Part shown: positions 16,440-24,919 of the stretch, in pieces
How positions within the stretch are numbered: position 1 is the first letter of the stretch
Layout of the letters: every line of letters starts with the position of its first letter
NCBI RefSeq assembly: GCF_030409315.1
Contig: NZ_JAUFPS010000034.1
Location: 76,673-140,672, forward strand
Reading direction: 5' to 3'
Length of the DNA stretch: 64,000 bases
From: Mucilaginibacter flavus
GTDB lineage: Bacteria > Bacteroidota > Bacteroidia > Sphingobacteriales > Sphingobacteriaceae
Program-made: the position numbers and the translations under genes
Notes under the pieces: generated by a model
What the model was told of the DNA's origin: nothing
Seen by the model: only the letters and a program-made list of their open reading frames with translations
The model's database searches: none

Positions 16440-16919
16440 TTAATTAGTTACGCCATTCAGGTTAACCGAAAATATCAGCACCGAATTAGGAGGGATAACA
16501 CCAGCCTGGGCATTACCATAAGCATAACGTGAAGGTGTAAGAATAAGCATTTGCCCGCCAACTTTAAGATGGGGCACAGCAACCTGCCATGCCGGAATCA
16601 ATAAATTTAAGCGGTATACTAAATTCGTGCTCGAATCAAAGATAGTTCCATTGGTTAATTTACCAGTATAAGCGGCAGTTATAGTGCTTGTTAAAACAGG
16701 TGCACTTCCTGTGCCGGCGGTAATTACCTGGTAGTATACACCAGTGGTATCTTTTACAGCATGAATTTCGGTATGCGCCGCAAGATACGATTGTATTGTG
16801 GCATCGTCAAGAGCTGCTTGTTTTACAGCGTCGAAAGGGACTATATTATCATTGTTTGACTTGATACAAGATGATAACATAGCGAAGGGTAGTAATAGCA
16901 GCAGTAGCGTTTTTTTCAT
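16440..16919 (-). CDS. FKBP-type isomerase lipoprotein, copy 3
   Basis: This 159-residue lipoprotein has lipidated Cys at 18 (LSSC). The FKBP domain runs TAAYTGKL, IFDSS, IPAWQVAVP, AYGNAQAGVIPPNSVLIFSV. It keeps the FD active-site Asp. The N-terminal linker (DAVKQAALDDATIQSYLAAH) matches the linkers of copies 1 and 2, which indicates a local triplication. It lies 68 bp after aspS. Confidence 0.85.
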   Translation of the reverse strand: MKKTLLLLLLPFAMLSSCIKSNNDNIVPFDAVKQAALDDATIQSYLAAHTEIHAVKDTTGVYYQVITAGTGSAPVLTSTITAAYTGKLTNGTIFDSSTNLVYRLNLLIPAWQVAVPHLKVGGQMLILTPSRYAYGNAQAGVIPPNSVLIFSVNLNGVTN

Positions 16920-16987
16920 TTTTTATACGATCAGGTTACCCCAATACGCTCAAAAATTCTTCAACGCTACAGCTGCCAACAACTTAT

Positions 16988-18733
16988 TTATACGGTTGTT
17001 TTTATTTTAAGCTCATTCATCTGAGTATCAGCGATGGTTGATGGCGAATCAATCATCACATCGCGGCCCGAATTATTTTTAGGGAAGGCTATCACGTCGC
17101 GGATAGAATCTAAACCTGCAAATATTGATACCAGCCTGTCAAACCCAAGCGCTAAACCACCGTGCGGCGGCGCGCCATATTCAAAGGCATCCATTAAAAA
17201 GCCAAACTGTTTTTGTGCTTCCTCTGGCGAAAACCCAAGATGCTTAAACATTAACGATTGTGTAGCTCGATCATGGATACGGATAGAACCGCCGCCAACT
17301 TCGGTACCATTCATTACCAGATCATACGCGTTGGCGCGTACCGCTCCCGGGTTGGTATCCAGCATATCAATATCCTCGGGTTTAGGCGAGGTGAACGGGT
17401 GGTGCATAGCATGGTAACGGTTTGTTTCTTCGTCCCACTCCAGCAAAGGAAAATCCAATACCCAAAGCGGCGCGAATTTATTTTTATCGCGCAGGCCTAA
17501 ACGATTGCCCATTTCTAAACGCAGTTCGTTCAGTTGCTTGCGTACTTTATCTGTCTGACCGGCAAGTACCAACATGATATCGCCTTTTTCGGCGTTGAAA
17601 GCAGCCGCCCAGTTGGTCAGCTCGTCTTCGCTGTAAAATTTATCTACCGATGATTTTAAAGTGCCATCCTCGTTATAACGGCAATAAATCATACCGGTAA
17701 CGCCAATTTGCGGGCGTTTTAACCATTCGGTTAGCTCATCTAATTGCTTGCGGGTATAGCTTGCACAGCCTTTGGCGTTAATACCAACTACCAGTTCGGC
17801 ATTATCAAAAACGCCAAAACCTTTGCCTTTAACAATATCGTTCAGCTCAACAAACTCCATCCCAAACCTGATGTCGGGTTTATCAGAACCGTACAGGCGC
17901 ATGGCATCGGCATATTGCATCCGTGGGAAATCGCCCAGGTCAATCCCTTTTACAGTAGTGAACAAGTGGCGGGTTAAGCCTTCAAATATGTTTAATATAT
18001 CCTCCTGGGTGATAAAAGAAAGCTCGCAATCTATCTGTGTAAACTCCGGCTGACGATCGGCACGTAAATCCTCATCCCTAAAACATTTTACAATCTGGAA
18101 ATAACGATCAAATCCGCTCACCATCAGCAATTGCTTAAAGGTTTGCGGCGATTGCGGCAGGGCGTAAAACTCGCCGGGGTTCATGCGGCTTGGTACCACA
18201 AAATCGCGGGCGCCTTCTGGGGTCGATTTGATGAGTACCGGAGTTTCAACCTCAATAAAATCCAAATCGCTTAAGTACCTGCGAATTTCCTGTGCCATTT
18301 TATGGCGTAAAACCAGGTTGTTGCGGATGGGCGCACGGCGCAAATCAAGGTAACGGTATTTAGCCCTAAGCTCTTCGCCGCCATCGGTTTCATCCTCAAT
18401 CATAAACGGCGGAATTTTAGCCGCGTTCAGGATCTCGATATCTTCTACAATAATTTCAATTTCACCGGTTGGTATTTTGGTGTTTTTGCTGGTACGCTCA
18501 ACTACTTTACCGCTAACTTTTATCACAAACTCGCGCCCAAGCTCACGGCTTTTTTCGCGAATCAGCGCATCGGTATCGGTATTAAAAACCAACTGTGTTA
18601 AACCATAACGATCGCGAACATCAATAAATGTGGTACCGCCCAAATCGCGCGATTTTTGTACCCATCCGCATAAAGTAACAGATTGGCCTAAATTGCTGAT
18701 ATTTAATTCGCCGCAGGTGTGAGTTCTAAGCAT
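16988..18733 (-). CDS. aspS: Aspartyl-tRNA synthetase
   Basis: This 581-residue class II synthetase is of the bacterial type. An N-terminal OB anticodon-binding domain (to about 110) precedes motif 2, [18 protein letters not shown]. The GAD insertion domain lies at about 285-400 and motif 3 is [15 protein letters not shown]. It charges tRNA-Asp with aspartate in the cytoplasm. The length is typical. Confidence 0.97.
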   Translation of the reverse strand: MLRTHTCGELNISNLGQSVTLCGWVQKSRDLGGTTFIDVRDRYGLTQLVFNTDTDALIREKSRELGREFVIKVSGKVVERTSKNTKIPTGEIEIIVEDIEILNAAKIPPFMIEDETDGGEELRAKYRYLDLRRAPIRNNLVLRHKMAQEIRRYLSDLDFIEVETPVLIKSTPEGARDFVVPSRMNPGEFYALPQSPQTFKQLLMVSGFDRYFQIVKCFRDEDLRADRQPEFTQIDCELSFITQEDILNIFEGLTRHLFTTVKGIDLGDFPRMQYADAMRLYGSDKPDIRFGMEFVELNDIVKGKGFGVFDNAELVVGINAKGCASYTRKQLDELTEWLKRPQIGVTGMIYCRYNEDGTLKSSVDKFYSEDELTNWAAAFNAEKGDIMLVLAGQTDKVRKQLNELRLEMGNRLGLRDKNKFAPLWVLDFPLLEWDEETNRYHAMHHPFTSPKPEDIDMLDTNPGAVRANAYDLVMNGTEVGGGSIRIHDRATQSLMFKHLGFSPEEAQKQFGFLMDAFEYGAPPHGGLALGFDRLVSIFAGLDSIRDVIAFPKNNSGRDVMIDSPSTIADTQMNELKIKTTV

Positions 18734-18755
18734 AACAATGTTTTATAAAAGTTTG

Positions 18756-18763
18756 CAAAAGTA
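18756..18763 (-). promoter_or_regulatory. aspS promoter -7 element
   Basis: On the minus strand TACTTTTG (18756-18763) matches TAnnTTTG exactly, 23 bp before the aspS ATG. No convincing -33 TTTG is found at the expected distance. A 13-nt direct repeat AAAGCAGAAAGGT (18777-18789 and 18791-18803) occupies that position. Confidence 0.45.
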
Positions 18764-18892
18764 CATTTTTGAGGCGAAAGCAGAAAGGTAAAAGCAGAAA
18801 GGTGATAAATACGATGGGATTAATATTAATTTATTTTTTCAGATGATTTGATAAACAGCCCCTATTAAAATTGAACAACCAGTAAAAACTCA

Positions 18893-19951
18893 TCAATCCG
18901 CTTTAAATAAGGTTATTGTTTTGAGCTTCAATATAGGCTTTTCCATAAAATGCCAGGATAACGCTGCCACAGGCAACACCATAGCATAGGATACAAAGAA
19001 ATTACTAAAGGGGTTTAACAACGCAAACTTTTGCACCACCAATTGCTGAATAGGCATTGCGTAAATGTACAGGCCATATGACAGATCGCCTATTTTATGA
19101 AAGTTTTTTATCTGGAACTTGGGATGATAGGCAAAAGTTAAAATACAGTACATCAGCACCACATCAAATGCTATTTCTATAAATTTAAACCTGAAATGAA
19201 AAAGCAATAAAAAGGCGATAGCCATACCTACAAAAACAGGGACACTCAACACTATTTTACTTCTTAAAAAATAACAGGTCATACCTAAAAAGAACAGTAT
19301 TGTCCAGGAAACTATATACACATTATTTCCCTGTAGCCAATCAACACCCCAAACAAAAGCCAGCACCGCTATTGCTAAAGGCACTATGGTAATTAAAGTT
19401 TTAACGCCCTTTTTTACCATGAGCAATACAGCACCCAAAAACAATACACCTATATACATCATCAATTCGCCGGGCAAAGTCCATACAGGAGAATTTACAT
19501 TATTGGGAATAGGGTTTGATATAAAAACGCCTGGTAGGGTATTAGGATAATTGTGCAGGATAGTTAACCGCCACACAAAACTATACAAAGCCCCATTGTT
19601 AAGATATTGACGCAGGGGCAAAACAGTACATATTGGTCCGATAACAAATGTACAAAATACCGAAGCCATAAGTAAACCGGGAAATATGCGTAATACCCTT
19701 GCCCAAACAAAGCCGGTTAACGTAGGCTGCCTCATTACACTTTTGGTTATCAGGAAACCGCTTATGGCAAAAAACACTTTAACACCTAATGAGCCAAAAT
19801 TAACTATACCACATAATTTACCCAGAGGCTCAATAGATAAGTTACCTGTAAGCCAATAAGAGTGCGAAAAGATAACCATGCTTGCTGCAATAAAACGGAT
19901 TAGATCAAAATTGTTATTACGCCCCGAATCCAGTTGTTGTAAATTATTCAT
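18893..19951 (-). CDS. Acyltransferase-3 family membrane protein
   Basis: This 352-residue protein has about ten membrane helices and the acyltransferase-3 (OafA/YrhL) start: NFDLIRFIAASMVIFSHSY, with the Arg and His proposed for catalysis. The motifs FFAISGFLITKSVM and FSHSYW fit. Such proteins O-acetylate or acylate surface glycans at the inner membrane. The acceptor is unknown and no glycan cluster is adjacent. Confidence 0.88.
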   Translation of the reverse strand: MNNLQQLDSGRNNNFDLIRFIAASMVIFSHSYWLTGNLSIEPLGKLCGIVNFGSLGVKVFFAISGFLITKSVMRQPTLTGFVWARVLRIFPGLLMASVFCTFVIGPICTVLPLRQYLNNGALYSFVWRLTILHNYPNTLPGVFISNPIPNNVNSPVWTLPGELMMYIGVLFLGAVLLMVKKGVKTLITIVPLAIAVLAFVWGVDWLQGNNVYIVSWTILFFLGMTCYFLRSKIVLSVPVFVGMAIAFLLLFHFRFKFIEIAFDVVLMYCILTFAYHPKFQIKNFHKIGDLSYGLYIYAMPIQQLVVQKFALLNPFSNFFVSYAMVLPVAALSWHFMEKPILKLKTITLFKAD

Positions 19952-19959
19952 TATAGAAA

Positions 19960-19967
19960 CAAAGCTA
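19960..19967 (-). promoter_or_regulatory. Possible -7 element of the acyltransferase gene
   Basis: TAGCTTTG on the minus strand matches TAnnTTTG and lies only 8 bp before the ATG, so the transcript would be nearly leaderless. No -33 motif is seen at normal spacing. Confidence 0.3.
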
Positions 19968-20037
19968 TAAATTATATCAACATCAGGCGCTTGTTACCCC
20001 CGCCAATATCCCTTATAACGGCCTGGCCAGCCCCGGG

Positions 20038-20068
20038 TTGCAGGCATCCAACTAAAAAACTATCTTTG
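20038..20068 (+). promoter_or_regulatory. Promoter of the TPP-riboswitch operon
   Basis: TTG (20038-20040) and TATCTTTG (20061-20068, exact TAnnTTTG) are separated by 20 bp. Transcription would start near 20074, just ahead of the first riboswitch bases at 20080. Confidence 0.75.
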
Positions 20069-20079
20069 CGGCATAATTT

Positions 20080-20290
20080 TCTCAAGGGGTGCCTTGCTTT
20101 GGTGTAATCATAAACAAACCACAATTTGTTTTTACCAAACTGAAAGACAGGCTGAGATTAAACCCAGGGCTTCAAAGTCAAAATTCAAAAGTTAAAATTC
20201 AAAAGTCGCTTGTCGACCCAGAACTTAAAACTGAGAACTCAAAACGGAGGAAGCCCGCACCTGATCCGGATAATGCCGGCGTAGGGAGAG
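20080..20290 (+). promoter_or_regulatory. TPP (thiamin pyrophosphate) riboswitch with expanded junction
   Basis: The conserved THI-box parts are all present. P2 is GGGGT (20086-20090) pairing with ACCC (20162-20165), then GCC...GGCTGAGAT (20091-20158). The P4/P5 arm is ACCTGATCCGGATAATGCC to GGCGTAGGGAG (20259-20288). P3 is long (TTTGGT/ACCAAA). Between P2 and P4, where usual aptamers have a few bases, about 90 nt are inserted, closed by GGGCTT (20167-20172) and AAGCCC (20251-20256). It precedes a TonB receptor and PnuT-like transporter, the standard regulon in Bacteroidota. A short 70-nt expression platform follows. Confidence 0.93.
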
Positions 20291-20361
20291 GTAACAAGTT
20301 AAGTGTACTGCCATTGTACCCTGATGAGCAGGTGGTTTAACTAATTTTAGTTTTACAAATT

Positions 20362-22815
20362 TTGAAAAATGTATTCGCGGCGATCTTCGCCCTGCTGCTG
20401 CCTGTTATGGCATCGGCCCAACTTTCTATTTCTGGAAAGGTAACCAACACATCCGGCGAAGCACTGCCCGGCGCTACCATCACTGTTTTAAATCCATCAT
20501 TGAGTGTTGTTGCCGATGCTAATGGCAAGTACGCATTTACCAACCTTAAACCGGGTAGCTACACGCTTCAAGCCAGTTATGTTGGCTATCAAACCATCAA
20601 TAAAAGCATTGTTTTGGGTGCTAACACCATAGTCGATCTATCGTTAAACAATGGAACGTTTACCGCCGAGGAAGTTACAGTTAGCGCAACCCGAGCAGTT
20701 AAAAATTCACCTACGGCCTTTACTAACCTTAGCAAAAAAGATTTAGCCAAAAATAACTTCGGCCAGGATCTGCCCTACCTGTTAAGCTTAACCCCATCTG
20801 TAGTGACCACATCAGATGCCGGCGCTGGCATTGGCTATACGGGTATCCGCATCCGTGGGTCTGACGCGACAAGGGTTAACGTTACCATTAACGGCATCCC
20901 GTTAAACGATGCGGAAAGCCAGGGATCTTATTTTATAGATCTGCCGGATCTGGCTTCCTCCGTCGATAATATCCAGGTTCAGCGTGGCGTGGGCACCTCA
21001 ACCAACGGCGCGGGCGCATTTGGCGGTAGCATCAATATTCAAACAACTACCCGCCGGGATACAGCGTATACCGAAATCAATACATCCGCAGGCTCATACG
21101 GTTCTATTAAAAACACGGTTAATGCCGGTACTGGCTTATTAGGAGGGCATTTTAGTTTAGATGGCCGATTGTCGCGCATTCATTCCAACGGCTATATTGA
21201 CAGGGCATCATCTGATCTTAAATCGCTTTACCTTAGTGCTGCCTGGTACACTAAAAACAGCACGATAAGGGCTAACGTCATATCGGGCCATGAGCGTACT
21301 TACCAGGCCTGGAACGGTATTGCCGATTATGTTATTGGCGATAATACACGCAGTGACAACCGCACCTATAATGAATTGGGCCTGATGAGCAATGGCTCAT
21401 TTTATAAAGACCAAACCGATAACTACCTGCAAAACCATTACCAGTTACTTTACGATCAAAAGATAAGCGATAAGCTTTCTTTTAGCGGTGCGCTGCACTA
21501 CACCAAAGGCAGCGGTTATTATGAAGAATACCGCAATGCCGATAATGTGGCCAACTATGGCCTAAAGCCGGTTATTATTGGTGCCGATACCATCAAAGCC
21601 ACCGATTTGGTGCGCAGGCTTTGGTTAGATAATAAATTTTACGGCGTTACCTATGCCTTAAAATATCAGCCCCAAACTAATTTGAACATGACATTGGGCG
21701 GCGCGTACAACCAATATGAAGGGGCGCATTTTGGCGATGTTATATACACAAAAGAAAGCGCCGGCATAGGCCCCAATTATGAGTACTACCGCGATAACGC
21801 CAAAAAGAACGACTTTAATATTTTTTACCGGGCCGAATGGCACATTAACAAAGTATTACTTTATGCCGATGCCCAGTACCGCCATATTTACTATTCGTTT
21901 TATGGTATTGATAAAAACCTGAACAATGCCCAGCAAAGCGCCGAACTTAACTTTTTTAACCCTAAAGCCGGCATCACCTACCAGCTTACCGAGCATAGTA
22001 ACATTTACGCCTCTTTCGCGGTGGGTAACCATGAACCCAACCGTGACGACTATGTAGATTCGCCGCCGCAAAACAGGCCAAAATCCGAAAACCTGAAAGA
22101 TTTTGAGGCTGGCTACCGTACCGTTGGTAAAATATTTAGCGGGGGTATTAACGGGTTTTACATGCTGTACAAAAACCAGCTGGTGTTAACCGGCTCATTG
22201 AATGATGTAGGATCGGCAGTGCGCACCAATGTGAAAGACAGCTATCGCGCCGGCATTGAGCTTGATGGCAAAGCGAGGTTAGCCAGTTGGGTTAATTGGG
22301 GACTAACAGCAACGTTAAGTACCAACAAAATCAAAAACTACAGCCAGTTTTTCTCTAATTATGATAATGGAAGCTTAGTAGGCGAAACCTTCAAAACTAC
22401 AACCATCGCCTATTCGCCGTCGCTTACCGCGGCAAGCATTATCAGTTTTATTCCGTTTAAAGGGGCCGAGTTTGCTTTTATCAGCAAATACATCAGCAAG
22501 CAATACCTGGATAATACCATGAATCAAAATCCGGCTGGTTTTAGCATTGCGCCCGATAATTTGAGTAACCCTTACGCGACCAACCGTTACCTCAAAGGCT
22601 ATTTTACCAGCGATGTAAGGCTGCGCTATGACTTTAGCATACGTTCGGTAAAAAATATTGGATTGGGCTTGCAGGTGAACAACATTTTCAGCAAAAAGTA
22701 TGAGGCTAACGGCGCTACCTATCCCGATATTGAAGGTGGGCATGTTGTAAACTATAACTACTTTTTCCCGCAGGCACCGCGCAACTTTATGGCATCATTG
22801 AGTTTGAACTTTTAA
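20362..22815 (+). CDS. TonB-dependent outer-membrane receptor (thiamin uptake)
   Basis: This 817-residue receptor appears to start at TTG (20362); no in-frame ATG fits the signal peptide (ending VMASAQ). After it come a CarboxypepD_reg-like domain (about 22-100), a plug (about 115-225: PSVVTTSDAGAGIGYTGIRI, RGSDATRVNVTINGIPLND) and a 22-strand-type barrel ending in Phe. The TPP riboswitch and the following pnuT-like gene indicate thiamin or a thiamin phosphate as substrate. The substrate is inferred from context only. Confidence 0.9.
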   Translation: MKNVFAAIFALLLPVMASAQLSISGKVTNTSGEALPGATITVLNPSLSVVADANGKYAFTNLKPGSYTLQASYVGYQTINKSIVLGANTIVDLSLNNGTFTAEEVTVSATRAVKNSPTAFTNLSKKDLAKNNFGQDLPYLLSLTPSVVTTSDAGAGIGYTGIRIRGSDATRVNVTINGIPLNDAESQGSYFIDLPDLASSVDNIQVQRGVGTSTNGAGAFGGSINIQTTTRRDTAYTEINTSAGSYGSIKNTVNAGTGLLGGHFSLDGRLSRIHSNGYIDRASSDLKSLYLSAAWYTKNSTIRANVISGHERTYQAWNGIADYVIGDNTRSDNRTYNELGLMSNGSFYKDQTDNYLQNHYQLLYDQKISDKLSFSGALHYTKGSGYYEEYRNADNVANYGLKPVIIGADTIKATDLVRRLWLDNKFYGVTYALKYQPQTNLNMTLGGAYNQYEGAHFGDVIYTKESAGIGPNYEYYRDNAKKNDFNIFYRAEWHINKVLLYADAQYRHIYYSFYGIDKNLNNAQQSAELNFFNPKAGITYQLTEHSNIYASFAVGNHEPNRDDYVDSPPQNRPKSENLKDFEAGYRTVGKIFSGGINGFYMLYKNQLVLTGSLNDVGSAVRTNVKDSYRAGIELDGKARLASWVNWGLTATLSTNKIKNYSQFFSNYDNGSLVGETFKTTTIAYSPSLTAASIISFIPFKGAEFAFISKYISKQYLDNTMNQNPAGFSIAPDNLSNPYATNRYLKGYFTSDVRLRYDFSIRSVKNIGLGLQVNNIFSKKYEANGATYPDIEGGHVVNYNYFFPQAPRNFMASLSLNF

Positions 22816-22827
22816 TGCACATGAATG

Positions 22828-22855
22828 GGGCGAATTTGGGCGAATTTCACGAATT
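22828..22855. repeat. GGGCGAATTT repeat
   Basis: The spacer between the receptor and pnuT-like genes holds the tandem units GGGCGAATTT and GGGCGAATTTCACGAATT. Simple dispersed repeats of this look fill several spacers of this operon. Confidence 0.45.
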
Positions 22856-22905
22856 AATACATGACAAATTAATGAGGGTGTTTACAGTAAACAAACGATA
22901 CGCTA

Positions 22906-23538
22906 ATGCATAATCTGATCTCACTTTTTATAGAACAGATAAAGGAAACCACCTGGGTGCAATGGCTTGCCGTTGTACTGGGTGTTGCCGAAGTGTTACT
23001 GGCACGGGTAAACAATATATGGCTTTACCCGGCCGGCATTTTAGGCACAGCTATAGCTATTTATTTGCTGTTGGATGTTGGCCTTTATGCCGAATCTATT
23101 TTGAACGGTTATTACGTGGTGATGAGCATCTACGGTTGGATCTATTGGATAAAAAAGAAGAACGAACCACCTGTAAAAATTAGCTGGCAAACTAAAAACG
23201 AATGGATCATTAGCATCACCATATCTGTTGTGGGCTGGGTATTTTTTTATATGCTGCTTAAAAATCTGCCGGCTAAATATTTTACACCATCAAACGTGCC
23301 GGTTTGGGATGCCCTCATCTCCTCGACAGCCTGGGCGGGCATGTGGCTATTGGCTCGCCGTAAAATAGAAAACTGGGTGTTTTTAAACATATCAAACCTG
23401 TTTGCCATCCCCATCCTGTTTTACAAACACCTGCCCATGTTTGCCCTGCTTACCATATTTTTATTTATCATCGCCTTTTTTGGATACTTCGATTGGGTGA
23501 AGAGAGTCAAGAATCAAGAGTCAGGAATCAAGACGTAA
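22906..23538 (+). CDS. pnuT: PnuC/PnuT-family transporter, probably thiamin
   Basis: This 210-residue inner-membrane protein has about seven helices and PnuC-family motifs: VLLARVNNIWLYPAGI, YGWIYWIKKK, and a second-half NLPAKYFTPSNVPVWDA segment. PnuC proteins move nicotinamide riboside; PnuT proteins move thiamin. The TPP riboswitch upstream supports thiamin. The C-terminal residues (RVKNQESGIKT) are encoded by the AGTCAAGAATCAAGA repeat, so the tail is probably a recent addition. Confidence 0.85.
   Translation: MHNLISLFIEQIKETTWVQWLAVVLGVAEVLLARVNNIWLYPAGILGTAIAIYLLLDVGLYAESILNGYYVVMSIYGWIYWIKKKNEPPVKISWQTKNEWIISITISVVGWVFFYMLLKNLPAKYFTPSNVPVWDALISSTAWAGMWLLARRKIENWVFLNISNLFAIPILFYKHLPMFALLTIFLFIIAFFGYFDWVKRVKNQESGIKT
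23503..23535 (+). repeat. Tandem AGTCAAGAATCAAGA units at a gene 3' end
   Basis: AGAGTCAAGAATCAAGA (23503-23519) is followed by a diverged second unit AGTCAGGAATCAAGACG. The first unit is identical to 11314-11330. Both lie in coding sequence just before a stop codon. Confidence 0.75.
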
Positions 23539-23616
23539 TTTGCGAAAGCTTTTTATCCTTTGTCTTTTGTCCAAAAGTCCTTTATCCAATAGTCCTACAG
23601 TCCCAAAAATCCAACA

Positions 23617-24714
23617 ATGTCTAATAGCCATCCCTTACAACTGCTAAAACCCGAATGGGTAAAAACCATCCGCGATACAGCTGCCGAAGCGGAGCAATTA
23701 GGTGCTTTGCACCCCGATCAGTTAGCGTTGGTTTATGAACAAGGCTGGTTTAAATTCCTGGTGCCGCAGGCTTACTCTGGCTTGCAATTGGCTTTGCCCG
23801 ATATGGTAAGGTTAGAAGAAAGCCTGGCCTGGGCAAACGGTAGTTTGGGTTGGGTGGTAACGCTTTGCAGCGGGGCCGGCTGGTTTGGCGGGTTTTTGTC
23901 GCCGGGCATTGCAAACCAATTGCTAAACAACACTCATTTATGTTTAGCAGGCAGCGGGGCTTCTACCGGCACGGCAACTATTACCGATGGTGGCTACATC
24001 ATTAACGGTACCTGGAAATATGCCAGCGGCGCACACCATGCAACCCACATCACGGCCAATTGCATTATTAAAAACGGGAACGAAACCGTTTTAAATGCCG
24101 ACGGTACCGAGCTGATCCTCCCCTTTATTTTTGAAAAAAAGGATGTGCAGGTTTTTCCGGCCTGGAAATACATCGGTATGGTGGCAACCGGCAGCGACGC
24201 TTATAAGGTAACCAACCTTTTCGTGGAGGCCGACCGCTGTTTTAAAATTGACCCTGAGTTTACTGTTGTAGATGAACCATTATACCGATACCCGTTTTTA
24301 CAATTAGCCGAGGCTACACTCGCGGCCAATATCTCGGGCATGGCTGTTCACTTCCTTGATCTGTGCGCCAGCATCTTTGAAGAAAAACAATTAGCTAAAC
24401 GATTTAGCGCCGATCAAAAAAAGTTTACTAAACAATTATTGGCAGATGCTAAACATTTGCTAAACCAAACCCGCGAAGATTTTTACCAAGCCGTTGATGC
24501 CTCGTGGCAAAGTGGTTTAACGCAGCCTGCAGGGCATCTGCATGAAGTAAGCCAAACCAGCCGCAACCTTGCCAAAACCGCCCGCGAATGTGTTGACCGG
24601 CTATACCCCTACTGCGGCCTGCAAGCCGCAAGCCCCGATACCGAGATTAACCAGGTGTGGCGGGATTTGCATACCGCGAGCCAGCATGCGTTGCTTACGT
24701 TTAGCCTCACCTAA
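23617..24714 (+). CDS. Acyl-CoA dehydrogenase-fold flavin monooxygenase-like protein
   Basis: This 365-residue protein has the acyl-CoA dehydrogenase fold: an N-terminal helical domain (GWFKFLVPQAYSG), a middle beta domain (GTWKYASGAHHATH, WKYIGMVATGSDAYKV) and a C-terminal helix bundle ending WRDLHTASQHALL. The middle-domain and end patterns fit the group D flavin monooxygenase branch (DszC/HsaA-like) better than true acyl-CoA dehydrogenases. The catalytic Glu of the latter is not evident. It lies inside the TPP-riboswitch operon; a role in using thiamin-related compounds is only a guess. The stop codon lies in the next repeat. Confidence 0.75.
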   Translation: MSNSHPLQLLKPEWVKTIRDTAAEAEQLGALHPDQLALVYEQGWFKFLVPQAYSGLQLALPDMVRLEESLAWANGSLGWVVTLCSGAGWFGGFLSPGIANQLLNNTHLCLAGSGASTGTATITDGGYIINGTWKYASGAHHATHITANCIIKNGNETVLNADGTELILPFIFEKKDVQVFPAWKYIGMVATGSDAYKVTNLFVEADRCFKIDPEFTVVDEPLYRYPFLQLAEATLAANISGMAVHFLDLCASIFEEKQLAKRFSADQKKFTKQLLADAKHLLNQTREDFYQAVDASWQSGLTQPAGHLHEVSQTSRNLAKTARECVDRLYPYCGLQAASPDTEINQVWRDLHTASQHALLTFSLT

Positions 24715-24840
24715 ATCCTCTCCAAAGGAGAGGACTTTAAAAAGCAGGTGGAATTAGGTTGCTCCTTTGGCGTAAATCAAAAGCCCTCTCCTTTGGAGAG
24801 GGTTGGGTGAGGCTTCCTTTGGAGAGGATTTAGGTGAGGC
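24704..24840. repeat. Composite palindromic repeat with 26-bp perfect arms
   Basis: The left arm (24704-24729) begins GCCTCACCTAAATCC and the right arm (24815-24840) ends GGATTTAGGTGAGGC; they are exact complements over 26 bp. Inside sits a second hairpin CCCTCTCCTTTGGAGAGGG (24784-24802) followed by TTGGGTGAGGC. The left arm encodes the last residues and the TAA stop of the monooxygenase-like gene. Confidence 0.85.
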
Positions 24841-24919
24841 CGTCTGTAACAATACCCTATAACTTAACACAAAGTTCACACAGCAATTGTGATATTTGGC
24901 CATTCAAAATCGTCATAAA

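Noticed and set aside
20089-20340. Plus-strand 83-codon open frame upstream of the TonB receptor
   Set aside because: It lies across the TPP riboswitch; its composition follows the aptamer and the A-rich insert, not a protein.
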